Shown here: positions 46,399 to 56,093 of the stretch, piece by piece | How the letters are laid out: each line of letters begins with the position of its first letter | Numbering within the stretch: position 1 is the first letter of the stretch | Origin: Streptomyces violaceusniger | GTDB taxonomy: Bacteria > Actinomycetota > Actinomycetes > Streptomycetales > Streptomycetaceae | DNA length: 64,000 nt | Reading direction: 5' to 3' | NCBI GenBank assembly: GCA_005405945.1 | Contig: BJHW01000001.1 | Coordinates: forward strand, 7,192,001 to 7,256,000 | Notes under the pieces: generated by a model | Databases searched by the model: none | What the model saw: only the letters and a program-made list of their open reading frames with translations | Told to the model about the DNA's origin: nothing | Program-made: the position numbers and the translations under genes

Positions 46399-48561
46399 CT
46401 ACCGCAGTCCGAGGGCCCGCTTGAGGAAGTCCACCTGGAGCAGGAGCAGATTCTCCGCGACCTGCTCCTGCGGGGTCATATGGGTCACCCCGGACAGCGG
46501 CAGCACCTCATGCGGACGGCCCGCGGCCAGCAGCGCCGAGGAGAGCCGCAGGGTGTGCGCGGCCACCACGTTGTCGTCCGCCAGACCGTGGATGATCATC
46601 ATCGGCCGGGCGGTGTCGGCCGCGCCGGACAGCCCCTCGTCGGTCATCAGCGCGTTGGCGGCGTAGACCTCGGGCTGTTCGTCCGGCAGGCCCAGGTACC
46701 GCTCGGTGTAGTGGGTGTCGTACAGCCGCCAGTCCGTGACCGGGGCGCCCACCACGCCCGCGTGGAAGACATCGGGGCGGCGCAGCACCGCCAGCGCGGC
46801 CAGATAGCCGCCGTAGGACCAGCCGCGGATGGCCACCCGGCCGAGGTCCAGCGGATAGCGCTCGGCGAGCGCCGTGACCGCCTCGACCTGGTCCTCCAGC
46901 GTGACCGCGGCCAGGTCGTCGCGCACCGCCTTCTCCCAGGCGGGGGAGCGGCCGGGGGTGCCGCGGCCGTCCGCGACGACCACCGCGAAGCCCTGGTCGG
47001 CGAACCACTGAGAGGTGAGGTGGGCGTTGTGCGAGGCGACCACCCGCTGGCCGTGCGGGCCGCCGTAGGGGTCCATCAGGACCGGTAGCGGTCCGTCGCC
47101 CTCCTGGTAGCCGCTGGGCAGCAGCACGGCGCAGGGGATGTCCCGCTTGCCCGCGAAGACGAGCTCGGGGCGGGCGGTGATGACGGGCCGCTCCGCGTAC
47201 GCGTCGAGCTCGGCGAGGCGCTCGGCCGCTCCGTGGTCGGCGGGCCGGAGGATCTCCACGCTCACCCCGGGCCGCTCAAGCCCCGTGTACGACAGCGCGA
47301 TCACCTCACCGCCGCGCACGGCGGAGTGGACCGCCGGGAAGGGCCGCTTGCCGACCGGCTCCCAGCCGCCCTGGTCGCCGCTGCCCCGGAACCAGGCGCG
47401 GTGGACGGCGATCTCGCCCGGCTGCTCGGGCAGCGGCGCACCGGCCCCGGGGGAGGCGGAGAACAGCACGTCGTCCGTGCCGATGCCGAGGACCGCGCGC
47501 ACCTGGAGGGCGCTGGAGGTCAGTTTGCGGTCGCCGACCATCAGGACCCGGGCGCCGCCTTCGTCCGCGATGCGGACGAGTCGTCCATCTTCGGTCCAGG
47601 CCGGCACTCCGGGGAACAGATCCAGCCAAACCGCGTCCTCGTCCACATGGACCGTGCTGGTCCGACCGGTGCCGGTGTCCACGGCCAGGTAGAGCTGGCT
47701 GCGCTGGTCCCTGGCCTGGACCAGAAGCAGCGGCGGACCGTAGGCCGACCAATGCACCCGCGCGAGGTACGGATAGCGCTCCCGGTCCCACTCGATCTCC
47801 GTACGGGAGCCGTCCAGACCGAGCAGAACCAGCCGCACCTCGGCGTTGGCGGTGCCCGCGGCGGGATAGGCCACCTCCGCGGGCTCCCGGCCGGGGTGGG
47901 CGGGGTCGGCGATCCACCAGCGCCGTACCGGGGACTCGTCGACCCGGGTGGCCAGCAGGGCGTCGCTCCGCGGCGACCACCAGAAGCCGCGTGAGCGGTC
48001 CATCTCCTCGGCCGCGATGAACTCCGCGAGGCCGTAGGTGACGGAGTCCCCCTCCGGCTCGGCGAGCGCCCGGTCCCCCTCGCCGTCCGCGCCCGTGACC
48101 CGCAGCGCCCCGCCCGCCGCGTAGGCGATGTGGCGGCCGTCGGGCGAGGGGCGCGGGTCCACGACCGGACCGGGGACGCGCAGCTCGCGGGTGGTGCCCG
48201 TGGGCAGCTCCGTGGTGAACAGCCGCCCGGAGAGGGCGAAGGCGGCCCGCTCGACCGCGGCGTCCACCGCGTAGCCGACCACCCCGGCCGACCCCTCGCG
48301 GCTGCGCTCGCGCCGGGCCCGCTCCTCGGGGGACAGCTCCTCGTCGGCGCCGCCGAGCAGCTCGGACGGGTCGGCGGCGGGGTACTCGCGCCGCTCGGTG
48401 AGGTCGTACACCCACAGCAGGCCGGTCCGGTCGGTGCCCGAGCGGGAGCGCAGGAAGACGACGCGTGAATCGTCCGGGGCCACGGCGAGGGCCCGTGGTG
48501 TCCCGAGGGTGAAACGTTGGGTGCGCGCGTGCTGCCGTGGGAACGAGAGCTGTCCGGTCAT
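46399..48561 (-). CDS. S9 family peptidase (dipeptidyl peptidase IV-like)
   Basis: Protein of 720 residues. The N-terminal two thirds are a beta-propeller of DPP IV type (EFIAAEEMDRSRGFWWSPRS holds the paired Glu residues that bind the substrate amino terminus). The C-terminal alpha/beta hydrolase has the nucleophile motif GWSYGGY, then HGLADDNV with the Asp and THMTP with the His of the triad. The enzyme probably removes dipeptides from peptide N-termini in the cytoplasm; no signal peptide is seen. I chose the ATG at 48561. Close to the peptide importers, it may help degrade imported peptides. Confidence 0.9.
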   Translation of the reverse strand: MTGQLSFPRQHARTQRFTLGTPRALAVAPDDSRVVFLRSRSGTDRTGLLWVYDLTERREYPAADPSELLGGADEELSPEERARRERSREGSAGVVGYAVDAAVERAAFALSGRLFTTELPTGTTRELRVPGPVVDPRPSPDGRHIAYAAGGALRVTGADGEGDRALAEPEGDSVTYGLAEFIAAEEMDRSRGFWWSPRSDALLATRVDESPVRRWWIADPAHPGREPAEVAYPAAGTANAEVRLVLLGLDGSRTEIEWDRERYPYLARVHWSAYGPPLLLVQARDQRSQLYLAVDTGTGRTSTVHVDEDAVWLDLFPGVPAWTEDGRLVRIADEGGARVLMVGDRKLTSSALQVRAVLGIGTDDVLFSASPGAGAPLPEQPGEIAVHRAWFRGSGDQGGWEPVGKRPFPAVHSAVRGGEVIALSYTGLERPGVSVEILRPADHGAAERLAELDAYAERPVITARPELVFAGKRDIPCAVLLPSGYQEGDGPLPVLMDPYGGPHGQRVVASHNAHLTSQWFADQGFAVVVADGRGTPGRSPAWEKAVRDDLAAVTLEDQVEAVTALAERYPLDLGRVAIRGWSYGGYLAALAVLRRPDVFHAGVVGAPVTDWRLYDTHYTERYLGLPDEQPEVYAANALMTDEGLSGAADTARPMMIIHGLADDNVVAAHTLRLSSALLAAGRPHEVLPLSGVTHMTPQEQVAENLLLLQVDFLKRALGLR

Positions 48562-48881
48562 AGGGGGAGCGTACGGCTGTCGGATCACCGTGAGGGAGGG
48601 TACGGATCGGTAGGCCGGGTGGGCGTTGCCCCTGGCACGGTCCGGCCGGGACGATGCCGGTGCCAAGCGGCCCCGGGCGATGGCGAGATGGCGCATAACC
48701 AACGAGAAGTCGCCCCGTAGCCCGGGAAGTTCGTGCGATCAGGCATGCGCCCCTGTCATGCTCCCGTGCACCGAGTCGTGTGCGCAGCGCCATAGTTATG
48801 ATCGATTGCGCATAGTGGGTAGCCCCCCTGTGGCATCAATATGTTGTCCGTCCGAGTGCGTGTACCTGGAGGTGAGCCGCT
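48562..48881. promoter_or_regulatory. Divergent intergenic region upstream of the small membrane protein
   Basis: This 320-base gap has no gene. An AT-richer stretch (CATAGTTATGATCGATTGCG, 48791-48810) and TGCGCATAGTGGGTAG look promoter-like. GGAGG at about 48870 is the ribosome-binding site of the next gene. Confidence 0.35.
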
Positions 48882-49076
48882 GTGGCGCTCTCGATCTCGA
48901 TGTCAGTGCTGCTGCTGATCATCGTCTTCATGCTCGTGAACAAGGCAGGACTGAAGGCGGTTCATGCGATCGTCTGTGTCCTCCTCGGCTTCTACCTGGC
49001 CAGTTCCTCGGTCGCTCCGACGATCGACGACCTCACCACCAATGTGGCGGACATGATCGGCGGCGTGAAGATCTGA
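48882..49076 (+). CDS. Small membrane protein
   Basis: Protein of 64 residues starting from GTG with GGAGG upstream. There are one or two hydrophobic helices (SMSVLLLIIVFMLV and AVHAIVCVLLGFYLASSSVA) and a short polar C-terminus (TIDDLTTNVADMIGGVKI). No family name is recognised. It lies 62 bases upstream of mshB on the same strand, so it may be co-transcribed with it. Confidence 0.75.
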   Translation: MALSISMSVLLLIIVFMLVNKAGLKAVHAIVCVLLGFYLASSSVAPTIDDLTTNVADMIGGVKI

Positions 49077-49138
49077 CCCCGAGCGGGGCCGGGGCGTGCG
49101 ACCCATGGGCACGCGTGTGCGAATCGTAGGCTGTGCCC

Positions 49139-50023
49139 ATGACCGTTCTTCCCGCCCGTCGTCTGCTGCTGGTACACGCACATCCGGACGACGAGTCGAT
49201 CAATAACGGCGCGACCATGGCGAAGTATGCCGCCGAGGGCGCACACGTCACCCTGGTGACCTGCACCCTCGGTGAGGAGGGCGAGGTCATCCCGCCTGCC
49301 CTCGCGCACCTCGCCGCCGACCGCGACGACGCGCTCGGCCCGCACCGGATCGGCGAACTCGCCGCGGCCATGGCCGCCTTGGGGGTCGAGGACCACCGCT
49401 TCCTGGGCGGGCCCGGCCGCTATCGCGACTCCGGGATGATGGGCGCCCCGCAGAACGACCGGCCGGACTGCTTCTGGCAGGCCGACCTGGACGAGGCCGC
49501 CGGGCATCTGGTGGCCGTGGTCCGCGAGATCCGGCCACAGGTCCTCGTGGCGTACGACACCAATGGGGGCTACGGCCACCCCGATCACATCCAGGCGCAC
49601 CGCGTGGCGATGCGCGCCGTGGAACTGGCCGCCGATCCCGGCTTCCGCCCCGATCTCGGCGAGCCGCACGACATCGCGAAGGTCTACTGGAACTGCGTGC
49701 CGCGCTCGGCCGTCGAGGAGGGCTTCGCCCGGCTCCGGGCCGCGGGCCGTGACTCCCTCTTCCCCGGCGTCGCCACGGTGGACGACGTCCCCGGGGTGGT
49801 GGCGGACGCGGACGTCACCGCGTTCATCGACGGCACCGCCCACGCGGGGGCGAAGGCCGCGGCGATGCGCGCCCACGCCACCCAGATCGCGGTGGACGGG
49901 CCCTTCTTCGCGCTCTCCAACGACCTGGTCCAGCCGATGTTCCTCCATGAGCACTACCGGCTCGTCAAGGGCGAGGCCGGGGCGGACCGCGAGGACGACC
50001 TGTTCGCGGGGGTGACGGCGTGA
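49139..50023 (+). CDS. mshB: N-acetyl-1-D-myo-inosityl-2-amino-2-deoxy-alpha-D-glucopyranoside deacetylase
   Basis: Zinc deacetylase of 294 residues, catalysing the second committed step of mycothiol synthesis by removing acetate from GlcNAc-inositol. The metal and catalytic motif AHPDDE lies at about residues 13-18, and the second metal motif (H of GGYGHPDHIQAH) at about 142-153. TCTLGEEGEV and YDTNGGYGHPDH are typical of MshB rather than general LmbE proteins. I chose the ATG at 49139. The stop overlaps the next gene's GTG, so the two are translationally coupled. Confidence 0.95.
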   Translation: MTVLPARRLLLVHAHPDDESINNGATMAKYAAEGAHVTLVTCTLGEEGEVIPPALAHLAADRDDALGPHRIGELAAAMAALGVEDHRFLGGPGRYRDSGMMGAPQNDRPDCFWQADLDEAAGHLVAVVREIRPQVLVAYDTNGGYGHPDHIQAHRVAMRAVELAADPGFRPDLGEPHDIAKVYWNCVPRSAVEEGFARLRAAGRDSLFPGVATVDDVPGVVADADVTAFIDGTAHAGAKAAAMRAHATQIAVDGPFFALSNDLVQPMFLHEHYRLVKGEAGADREDDLFAGVTA

Positions 50024-50388
50024 CGGCCCCGCGCCTGGGCGGATACGTCCTGCTCGCCGTGGCCGGGGTGCTGGTGGGCGGTGCGGGCGCGCTGGTCCAA
50101 GCGGCGTGGTTCCCCGGCGGGTTGCTGCTCGCGCTGCTCGCGGTCGCGGGCCTGTGCTACGGCGGGGTCAAGGTCATGGGCGCCCGGATGGGCGGTGGAG
50201 TGCCCGCGGGGGCCTGGACGGTGGCCGTGTTGCTGCTCACTTCCACCCGTCCGGAAGGGGATTTCCTTTTCGGCGCCGGGCTGGGGTCGTACGCTTTCCT
50301 CCTCGGCGGGATGTTCATCGGTGTGATGTGTGCCACGCTGCCTCTGGTGCCGCAACCTCCTGGCCCGCCGGTCCGACTTGGTAAGTGA
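50020..50388 (+). CDS. DUF6113-like membrane protein
   Basis: Protein of 122 residues with four predicted transmembrane helices (YVLLAVAGVLVGGAGALV, LLLALLAVAGLCYGGVKV, GAWTVAVLLLTS, AFLLGGMFIGVMCATLPLV). The layout matches the small DUF6113 family found after mshB in Streptomyces, as I recall. It overlaps mshB by four bases. A role in mycothiol metabolism is suggested only by position. Confidence 0.75.
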   Translation: MTAPRLGGYVLLAVAGVLVGGAGALVQAAWFPGGLLLALLAVAGLCYGGVKVMGARMGGGVPAGAWTVAVLLLTSTRPEGDFLFGAGLGSYAFLLGGMFIGVMCATLPLVPQPPGPPVRLGK

Positions 50389-50585
50389 CGTGACGTTTTC
50401 GGCACGACGTCCCCGGCACTCGGAGGCCCTTCGGACTCATGGCGAAGGGTGCGCCATCGGGCGTACCGGATGCGGTGATCCGGCGGCCGTCAAGTGCGCG
50501 TCCGCACCGCCCAGTATGGTGGTGCCGCCGCCGAGCCGCCCGCGCGAGGTCTGACGGGCGGCGGAGCTAACTGGGAGAACCTGCT

Positions 50586-52819
50586 TTGAGCCGTGAATCT
50601 GACAGTTCGTCCTCCGGGCCCCGGGAGGGAAGCGGCGGTGCCGCCTACCCGTCGGGTACCCCGCCGTACGGATCCCGCCAGTACCCCTCGCCGAGCCCCA
50701 CGCAGGAGGCCCCGCAGGGTGCCGCCGAGGATGGGCAGGCGCGTGCCGCGGCCAAGCCGGAGGAGCCGAAGACCGAGACCACGCTGACGACCCGGATCAA
50801 GATCAACATTCCGGGGTCGCGGCCCATCCCGCCGGTGGTCATGCGCACGCCCGTCGCGGAGGACGGCGTGCCCGCGCCGCGCTCCGGCGACGACGACGCC
50901 CCCGAGCGCACCAGCGCCCTGCCCCGGGTCGACTTCACGCCGACACCGGAGCGCGGGGTGCCGGCCGAGCCCGGCGGGGCCAACGAGCCCACCGAGGGAC
51001 GGGAGAGGAAGAGCGGCAAGGGCGACGGCGAGCGGACCAGCGACTGGTTCTCGCCCCGTAAGCCCAGAAGCGGCTCGTCGGCCACCGGGAGCACCCCGAA
51101 ACCGCCGACGCCTCCGGCCCCGGACACCACGCAAGGGTTCCCCGCACCGGACACCACCCAAGGTTTCCCCGCACCCGACACCACACAGGGTTTCCCTTCC
51201 CCGGAGACCACGCGGGGATTCCCCTCGCCGGAGACCACGCAGGGATTCCCGGCCCCGACACCACTCAGGGGTTCCCGGCGCCGCAGCAGGGCGGCGGCCC
51301 CGTCGCCGATCTGCCGTACTTCACCGACGCCCAGGCCCCGTCCGGCCACCCCGAGCCGGCCGGGCCCACCACCGGCCCGGTCACCGGCGACATGTACATG
51401 CCGCCGTCCGGCCCCGGTGCGGCCCCGCGCGACAGCGAGTTGCTGGCCCCGCCCGGACCGGGCTCCTCGGGCGGCGCGTACGGCGGTGACCCGCAGACGC
51501 CTCCGGGCGGAGTGGGCCCGCTGGCCGGCGGCGGCCCGGCCGGTCAGCCGCCGACCCCGCCGGGCGGCTCGCCGCTGTCCGGCAGCCTCGGCGCCACCAC
51601 CGGCGTGGGCCCGCTGACCGACCCCGGGAAGGGGCCCGCGGACGGCCTCGGAGCCGATCCGTCCCCCTCGCTGTTCCGCGACCCCGAGCCCACACCGACC
51701 GGTGGCGTGCCGCCGGAGCAGATCTCCAGCGACACGCTGGTCAGCGGGGTGCCCGTGGTGCCCTCGGCCGAGGGCCGGGCCAAGCCGCCGTCCTCGGGCG
51801 GCCCGGGGGCCCCGGCGCCCGGCGGCGACAGCGCCCCGGCGCCGTCCGCCCCGAAGGCCGGAAAGCCCAAGAAGAAGGGCCGGTCCAAGGTCGTCATGGC
51901 CGGGGGCCTGCTGTTCGTGATCGCGGGCGGGGCCTACGCCGCCGGTCTGGTGATGAACCACGCCGATGTGCCGAACGGCACCACCGTCCTCGGCGTCGAC
52001 ATCGGCGGCACCTCCAAGGAGGTCGCCGTCGACAAGCTGGACTCCGCGCTGGGCAAGCGCACCACCGCCCCGCTGACGGTGTCGGTCGACGGCCAGGAGA
52101 AGGAGATCAAGCCCTCCGTCGCCGGCCTGGCGCTCGACACCGAGGCCACGGTCCGGGACGTCGCGGGCCGGGACTACAATCCGGTCACCGTGATCGGCTC
52201 ACTCTTCGGCGGCACCCATGAGGCCGATCCGGCGGTCACCGTGGACGAGGAGAAGCTGCGGGACGCCCTGGAGCGGCTCGCGGGCGACTCCGGCACGGCC
52301 CGCGAGGGCGGCATCAGCTTCACCTCCGGCAAGGCCGTCCCGGTATACGGCAAGGAGGGCAAGGGGCTGGACGTGGACAAGGCGGTCAAGGCCGTCTCGG
52401 ACGGGTTCCGGCTGCGCGCCGAGACCGGCCAGAACAAGGCCATCACGCTGCCGGTGACCATCAAGCGCCCCACGGTCAGCAAGGCCGAGGTGGACCGGAA
52501 GCTGAAGACCTTCGCCGAGCCCGCGATGTCGGGGCTGGTCACGGTCCAGACGGACGCCGAGCACTCGATCCCGTTCGGCCCGGACAAGTCGCTGCCGAAG
52601 ATCCTCTCCATGCGGGTGGTCGACGGCAAGCTGGTGGAGCACTACGACCTGGCCGTCCTCAAGCAGCTCTACGGCAGCACCTTCGACGGCGTCCTGCTCG
52701 AGCGGGGCGACGGCTCCAAGAAGCCCGTCACCCCGGAGGACGTGGTGTCGGCGCTGCGCCAGGCGCTGGTCGGCAAGACGCCCAGCGAGCGCATCGGCAT
52801 CGTCGGCAAGGACAACTGA
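50586..52819 (+). CDS. YoaR/PG_binding_4-like cell wall protein with disordered N-terminus (frameshifted)
   Basis: Protein of about 744 residues. Residues 1-435 are disordered and Pro/Gly-rich, including six copies of (A/S)P(D/E)TTQGFP. A single membrane helix (VVMAGGLLFVIAGGAYAAGL, about 438-457) is followed by an extracellular part. That part contains a VanW/YoaR-type peptidoglycan-binding-like region (NGTTVLGVDIGGTSKEVAVD, LPVTIKRPTVSKAEV). The frame breaks inside the sixth repeat. Adding one C to the run at 51253-51256 restores it. I chose the TTG at 50586 with GGAGAA upstream. It is probably wall-associated and has no visible catalytic residue. Confidence 0.8.
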
Positions 52820-52845
52820 CCGGCCGGTCACGCGCGGTCGGACGA

Positions 52846-52879
52846 CGCGGCCCCCGCCCGGCACCGGGCGGGGGCCGCG
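52846..52879 (+). terminator. 16-bp hairpin terminator
   Basis: CGCGGCCCCCGCCCGG (52846-52861) and its perfect complement (52864-52879) lie just after the YoaR-like gene. Confidence 0.85.
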
Positions 52880-52926
52880 GTATGTCTTCCGGGTCGCGTC
52901 TACTGGGCCACGTCACGCCCCGACCC

Positions 52927-52962
52927 ATGACATCTGTCATCTCCAGGTCACGACCCCTGACA
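52927..52962 (+). promoter_or_regulatory. Tandem palindromic operator upstream of the ABC/two-component operon
   Basis: ATGACATCTGTCAT (52927-52940) is a 6-bp inverted repeat with a two-base centre. GTCACGACCCCTGAC (52947-52961) is a second TGAC-type inverted repeat, 20 bases away centre to centre, about two helical turns. They are candidate sites for the response regulator encoded at the end of the operon. Confidence 0.6.
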
Positions 52963-53000
52963 CTGCCGGGCACACCCCGCCCTCGGCCAGTCTTGTGGCC

Positions 53001-53969
53001 ATGACCGCAACGACCGCTGTTTCCGCCCCCGGCACCGGGGCCGCCGCCACGGGTGCCCCGCCGCCCGTGGTCCGCTTCGAGAAGGTGAACAAGGCCTACG
53101 GCAGCGTGCGCGCCGTGACCGATCTCGATCTCACCCTGTACCCGGGGGAGACCGTCGCCCTGCTGGGCCCCAACGGCGCCGGCAAGTCCTCCAGCCTCGA
53201 TCTGCTGCTCGGCCTGCGCCACCCCGACTCCGGCCGGGTGGAGGTCTTCGGCACCACCCCGCGCCAGGCCATCGTCCGCGGCCGGGTCGGCGCGATGCTC
53301 CAGAGCGGCTGTCTGATGGAGGAGGTGACGGTCCGCGAGCTGGTGGGGCTGGCCTGCGATCTGCACCCCAAGGGCCATCCGGTGGACGAGGTGCTGGAGC
53401 GGGCGGGGATCACCGAGATCGCCTCCCGCAAGGTGAACAAGCTCTCCGGCGGTCAGGAGCAGCGGGTGCGCTTCGCGTTCGCCACCGCCGGGGCCTCCGA
53501 TCTCATCGTGCTGGACGAGCCCACGACCGGTATGGACGTCTCGTCCCGGCAGACCTTCTGGGGCGCGATACGGGAGCAGGCGAAGCAGGGCCGCACCATC
53601 CTGTTCGCCACCCACTACCTCGAAGAGGCCGATGCCGTCGCCGACCGGGTGATCGTGCTGCACCGCGGCCGGGTGCTGGCCGACGGCTCGTCCGCCGAGA
53701 TCAAGGCGATGGCCGGGGCCCGGCGCATCTCCTTCGAGCTGGACGGGCCGGTCGACGAGACGGCGCTGCGCGCCCTGCCCGCGCTGACCGGGATCGAGAT
53801 TTCGGGGCGTACCGTACGGATACGGTCCACCGACGCGGACGCGACCGTGCACGCGGTCTACGGGCTCGGGCTCTATCCGCACGGGCTCGAGGTCACCGGC
53901 CTCGGTCTGGAGCAGGCGTTCCTCGCCATCACCGACGCCGCGGCGGCAGTTGAGGAGTCCGCACGATGA
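53001..53969 (+). CDS. ABC transporter ATP-binding protein (drug/lipid export type)
   Basis: ATPase of 322 residues: Walker A GPNGAGKSS, signature LSGGQEQR, Walker B LIVLDEPTTGMD, H-loop FATHYLEEAD. The C-terminal extension (about 220-322) is the DrrA/CcmA type found in ABC-2 exporters. The ATG at 53001 is preferred; a GTG two codons upstream is possible, and no Shine-Dalgarno sequence is seen for either. It overlaps the permease gene by four bases. The operon (ATPase, permease, kinase, regulator) is the arrangement of self-regulated exporters that respond to membrane-active compounds. Confidence 0.92.
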   Translation: MTATTAVSAPGTGAAATGAPPPVVRFEKVNKAYGSVRAVTDLDLTLYPGETVALLGPNGAGKSSSLDLLLGLRHPDSGRVEVFGTTPRQAIVRGRVGAMLQSGCLMEEVTVRELVGLACDLHPKGHPVDEVLERAGITEIASRKVNKLSGGQEQRVRFAFATAGASDLIVLDEPTTGMDVSSRQTFWGAIREQAKQGRTILFATHYLEEADAVADRVIVLHRGRVLADGSSAEIKAMAGARRISFELDGPVDETALRALPALTGIEISGRTVRIRSTDADATVHAVYGLGLYPHGLEVTGLGLEQAFLAITDAAAAVEESAR

Positions 53970-54709
53970 GGACGCTGGTCAAGCTGGAGATCGCGCGGAC
54001 CCTGCGCAACCGCAAGTTCATGTTCTTCACGGTCGTCTACCCGTCCGTGCTCTTCCTGCTGATCGCGGGCAGCGCGGACGCCGACGACCGGGTGCCCGGC
54101 ACCCGGCTGTCGATGCCGCTCTACTACATGGTCGCGATGGCCTCCTTCGGGGCGCTGACCGCCGGGCTGATGGGCAACGGCGAGCGGATCGCCAAGGAGC
54201 GCGAGGGCGGCTGGACCCGCCAGCTGCGGCTCACCCCGCTGCCCGGCCGCGGCTATGTGGGGGCCAAGATCGCCGTGGGTGCGGTGGCCACCCTGCCGTC
54301 GATCGTGATCGTCTTCGTGGTGGCCGCCGTCGCCAAGGGCGTACGGCTGGACGCCGCCTGGGAGTGGCCCGCGCTGACCGCCGCGATCTGGGCGGGCTCC
54401 CTGGTCTTCGCGGCGCTCGGGGTGGCCATCGGCTATCTGGCGAGCGGGGACGCGGTACGGCCGCTGACGATGATCATCTACTTCGGTCTGTCGATCCTCG
54501 GCGGGCTGTGGATGCCCACCACGTCGTATCCGCGGTGGCTGGAGAACATCGGCGACTACCTGCCCACCCACGCCTACACCGCGCTCGGCCAGGCGATCGA
54601 GCTGGGCGGCGCCCCGCACGCCAAGGACGTGGCGCTGCTCGTCGGCTATCTCGCGGTCTTCGCGGGCGGCGCGGCATGGCTGTACCGCAAGGACACCCGT
54701 AAGGCATGA
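53966..54709 (+). CDS. ABC-2 type transporter permease
   Basis: Membrane protein of 247 residues with six predicted helices. It has ABC-2 features such as an N-terminal cytoplasmic start (VKLEIARTLRNRKFMFFTVV), AKEREGGWTRQLRLTPL, and SILGGLWMPTTSYPRWLENI near the end. It partners the preceding ATPase, probably as a homodimer, and exports a hydrophobic compound that cannot be named. Confidence 0.9.
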   Translation: MRTLVKLEIARTLRNRKFMFFTVVYPSVLFLLIAGSADADDRVPGTRLSMPLYYMVAMASFGALTAGLMGNGERIAKEREGGWTRQLRLTPLPGRGYVGAKIAVGAVATLPSIVIVFVVAAVAKGVRLDAAWEWPALTAAIWAGSLVFAALGVAIGYLASGDAVRPLTMIIYFGLSILGGLWMPTTSYPRWLENIGDYLPTHAYTALGQAIELGGAPHAKDVALLVGYLAVFAGGAAWLYRKDTRKA

Positions 54710-54751
54710 CCGAGGGCGTGGCCCGAGGCGTGATCCGAGGAGAGACCAACC

Positions 54752-56020
54752 ATGGCTGACCGGGCCGAGTGGACCGACGGCGATGCCGAGTGCCGTCCCG
54801 GCGGGCGCCGCCGGCCGACCTGGTGGGCCGAGGCGATGGCGTACGACGAGGAGTACGACCGGGTGGTCTCCATCGGGCAGCCCCCCGAGAACCGCAGGCA
54901 GGCGCTGGTCAAGCTGATGTGGATCGGGATCTGGATGGCCTATATGGGCGCGCCGGTGAGCGATCTGGCCGACGGCAACCACACTGCCCTGGGCACCGTG
55001 TTCGGAGGGCTCGGCCTGCTGGTCTTCGTCGCCGTCTATCTGGCGCTGGTCTTCCGGCACACCGGGCGGGCGCTGAGCCGCGCCGCGGTCCTGGGGGCGC
55101 TGGGCATGATCTGCGTGCTCGCCGCCGTGCTCACCCTCACCATGGGCGACGACTGGCTGGTGCTCTCGGTCTATGTGTCCGTCGCCTTCGGGGCGGTGCT
55201 GCCGCTGCGGCTCGCGAGCTGGGCGATCCCGCTGAACACGGCGTTCATGGTGGCCGTCGGGGTGCTGGTGCGCGGCTCGCACGGGCTGGTGTCCGCCCTC
55301 GTCATCCCCTCGCTGCTCGGTGGCTTCGCGATGAGCGGGGTGCGGCAGATGGTCCGCACCACCCGGGCGCTGCGCGCCGCCCGCGCCACCGTGGCCCAGC
55401 TCGCCGCCAACGAGGAGCGGCTGCGGCTCGCCCGCGATCTGCACGATCTGCTGGGCCACTCGCTCTCCCTGATCACGCTCAAGAGCGAGCTGGCGGGGCG
55501 GATGCTGCCCGACAAGCCCGAGCAGGCGGCGCGTCAGGTGTCCGATATCGAGCGGGTCAGCCGGCAGGCGCTGGTGGACGTCCGGGAGGCGGTCAGCGGC
55601 TTTCGCCGGCCCACCCTGGAGGCCGAGGTCGCCGGGGCCCGTACCGCCCTCGCCGCCGCGGGCATCGCCGTCGATCTGAGCCGGGCCGACATCCACCACC
55701 CCGACCTTCCGCCCGACCAGGAGGGTGCGCTGGCCTGGGCGCTGCGCGAGGCGGTCACCAATGTGGTGCGGCACAGCGGGGCGCGCCGCTGTGCGGTGAC
55801 GCTCGACGAGACGGGCGACGAGCTGTGCCTGACCGTCACCGACGACGGCCGTGGCGCCACCGGCCCGCACGGCAACGGGCTCACCGGGCTGGCCGAGCGG
55901 CTCCAGCTGGCCGACGGCCGCCTGGAGACCGGCCCCGGCGAGCGCGGCGGCTTCACCCTCCGCGCCCTGGTCCCGCTCTCCCGGGGCGCCCGCGTGGAAC
56001 TGCCCTCGCAGACCGCGTAG
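54752..56020 (+). CDS. Sensor histidine kinase, DesK/NarL-type (HisKA_3)
   Basis: Kinase of 422 residues with a cytoplasmic N-terminus, five or six membrane helices (about 55-200), a HisKA_3 dimerisation helix with the phosphorylated His in RDLHDLLGHSLSLITLKSEL, and a HATPase domain (EAVTNVVRHSGA, DDGRGATGPHGNGLTGLAER). The absence of a large periplasmic domain suggests intramembrane sensing, as in DesK and LnrJ-like kinases. GAGGAGAG lies upstream. It is the third gene of the exporter operon. Confidence 0.92.
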   Translation: MADRAEWTDGDAECRPGGRRRPTWWAEAMAYDEEYDRVVSIGQPPENRRQALVKLMWIGIWMAYMGAPVSDLADGNHTALGTVFGGLGLLVFVAVYLALVFRHTGRALSRAAVLGALGMICVLAAVLTLTMGDDWLVLSVYVSVAFGAVLPLRLASWAIPLNTAFMVAVGVLVRGSHGLVSALVIPSLLGGFAMSGVRQMVRTTRALRAARATVAQLAANEERLRLARDLHDLLGHSLSLITLKSELAGRMLPDKPEQAARQVSDIERVSRQALVDVREAVSGFRRPTLEAEVAGARTALAAAGIAVDLSRADIHHPDLPPDQEGALAWALREAVTNVVRHSGARRCAVTLDETGDELCLTVTDDGRGATGPHGNGLTGLAERLQLADGRLETGPGERGGFTLRALVPLSRGARVELPSQTA

Positions 56021-56093
56021 GGCAGGCCGCGCCGTAGCGAAGCGGTCAGTCCGGTGGGCCCTGGCCGCCGCCGCAGCGGCTACGCTGCGGGGC

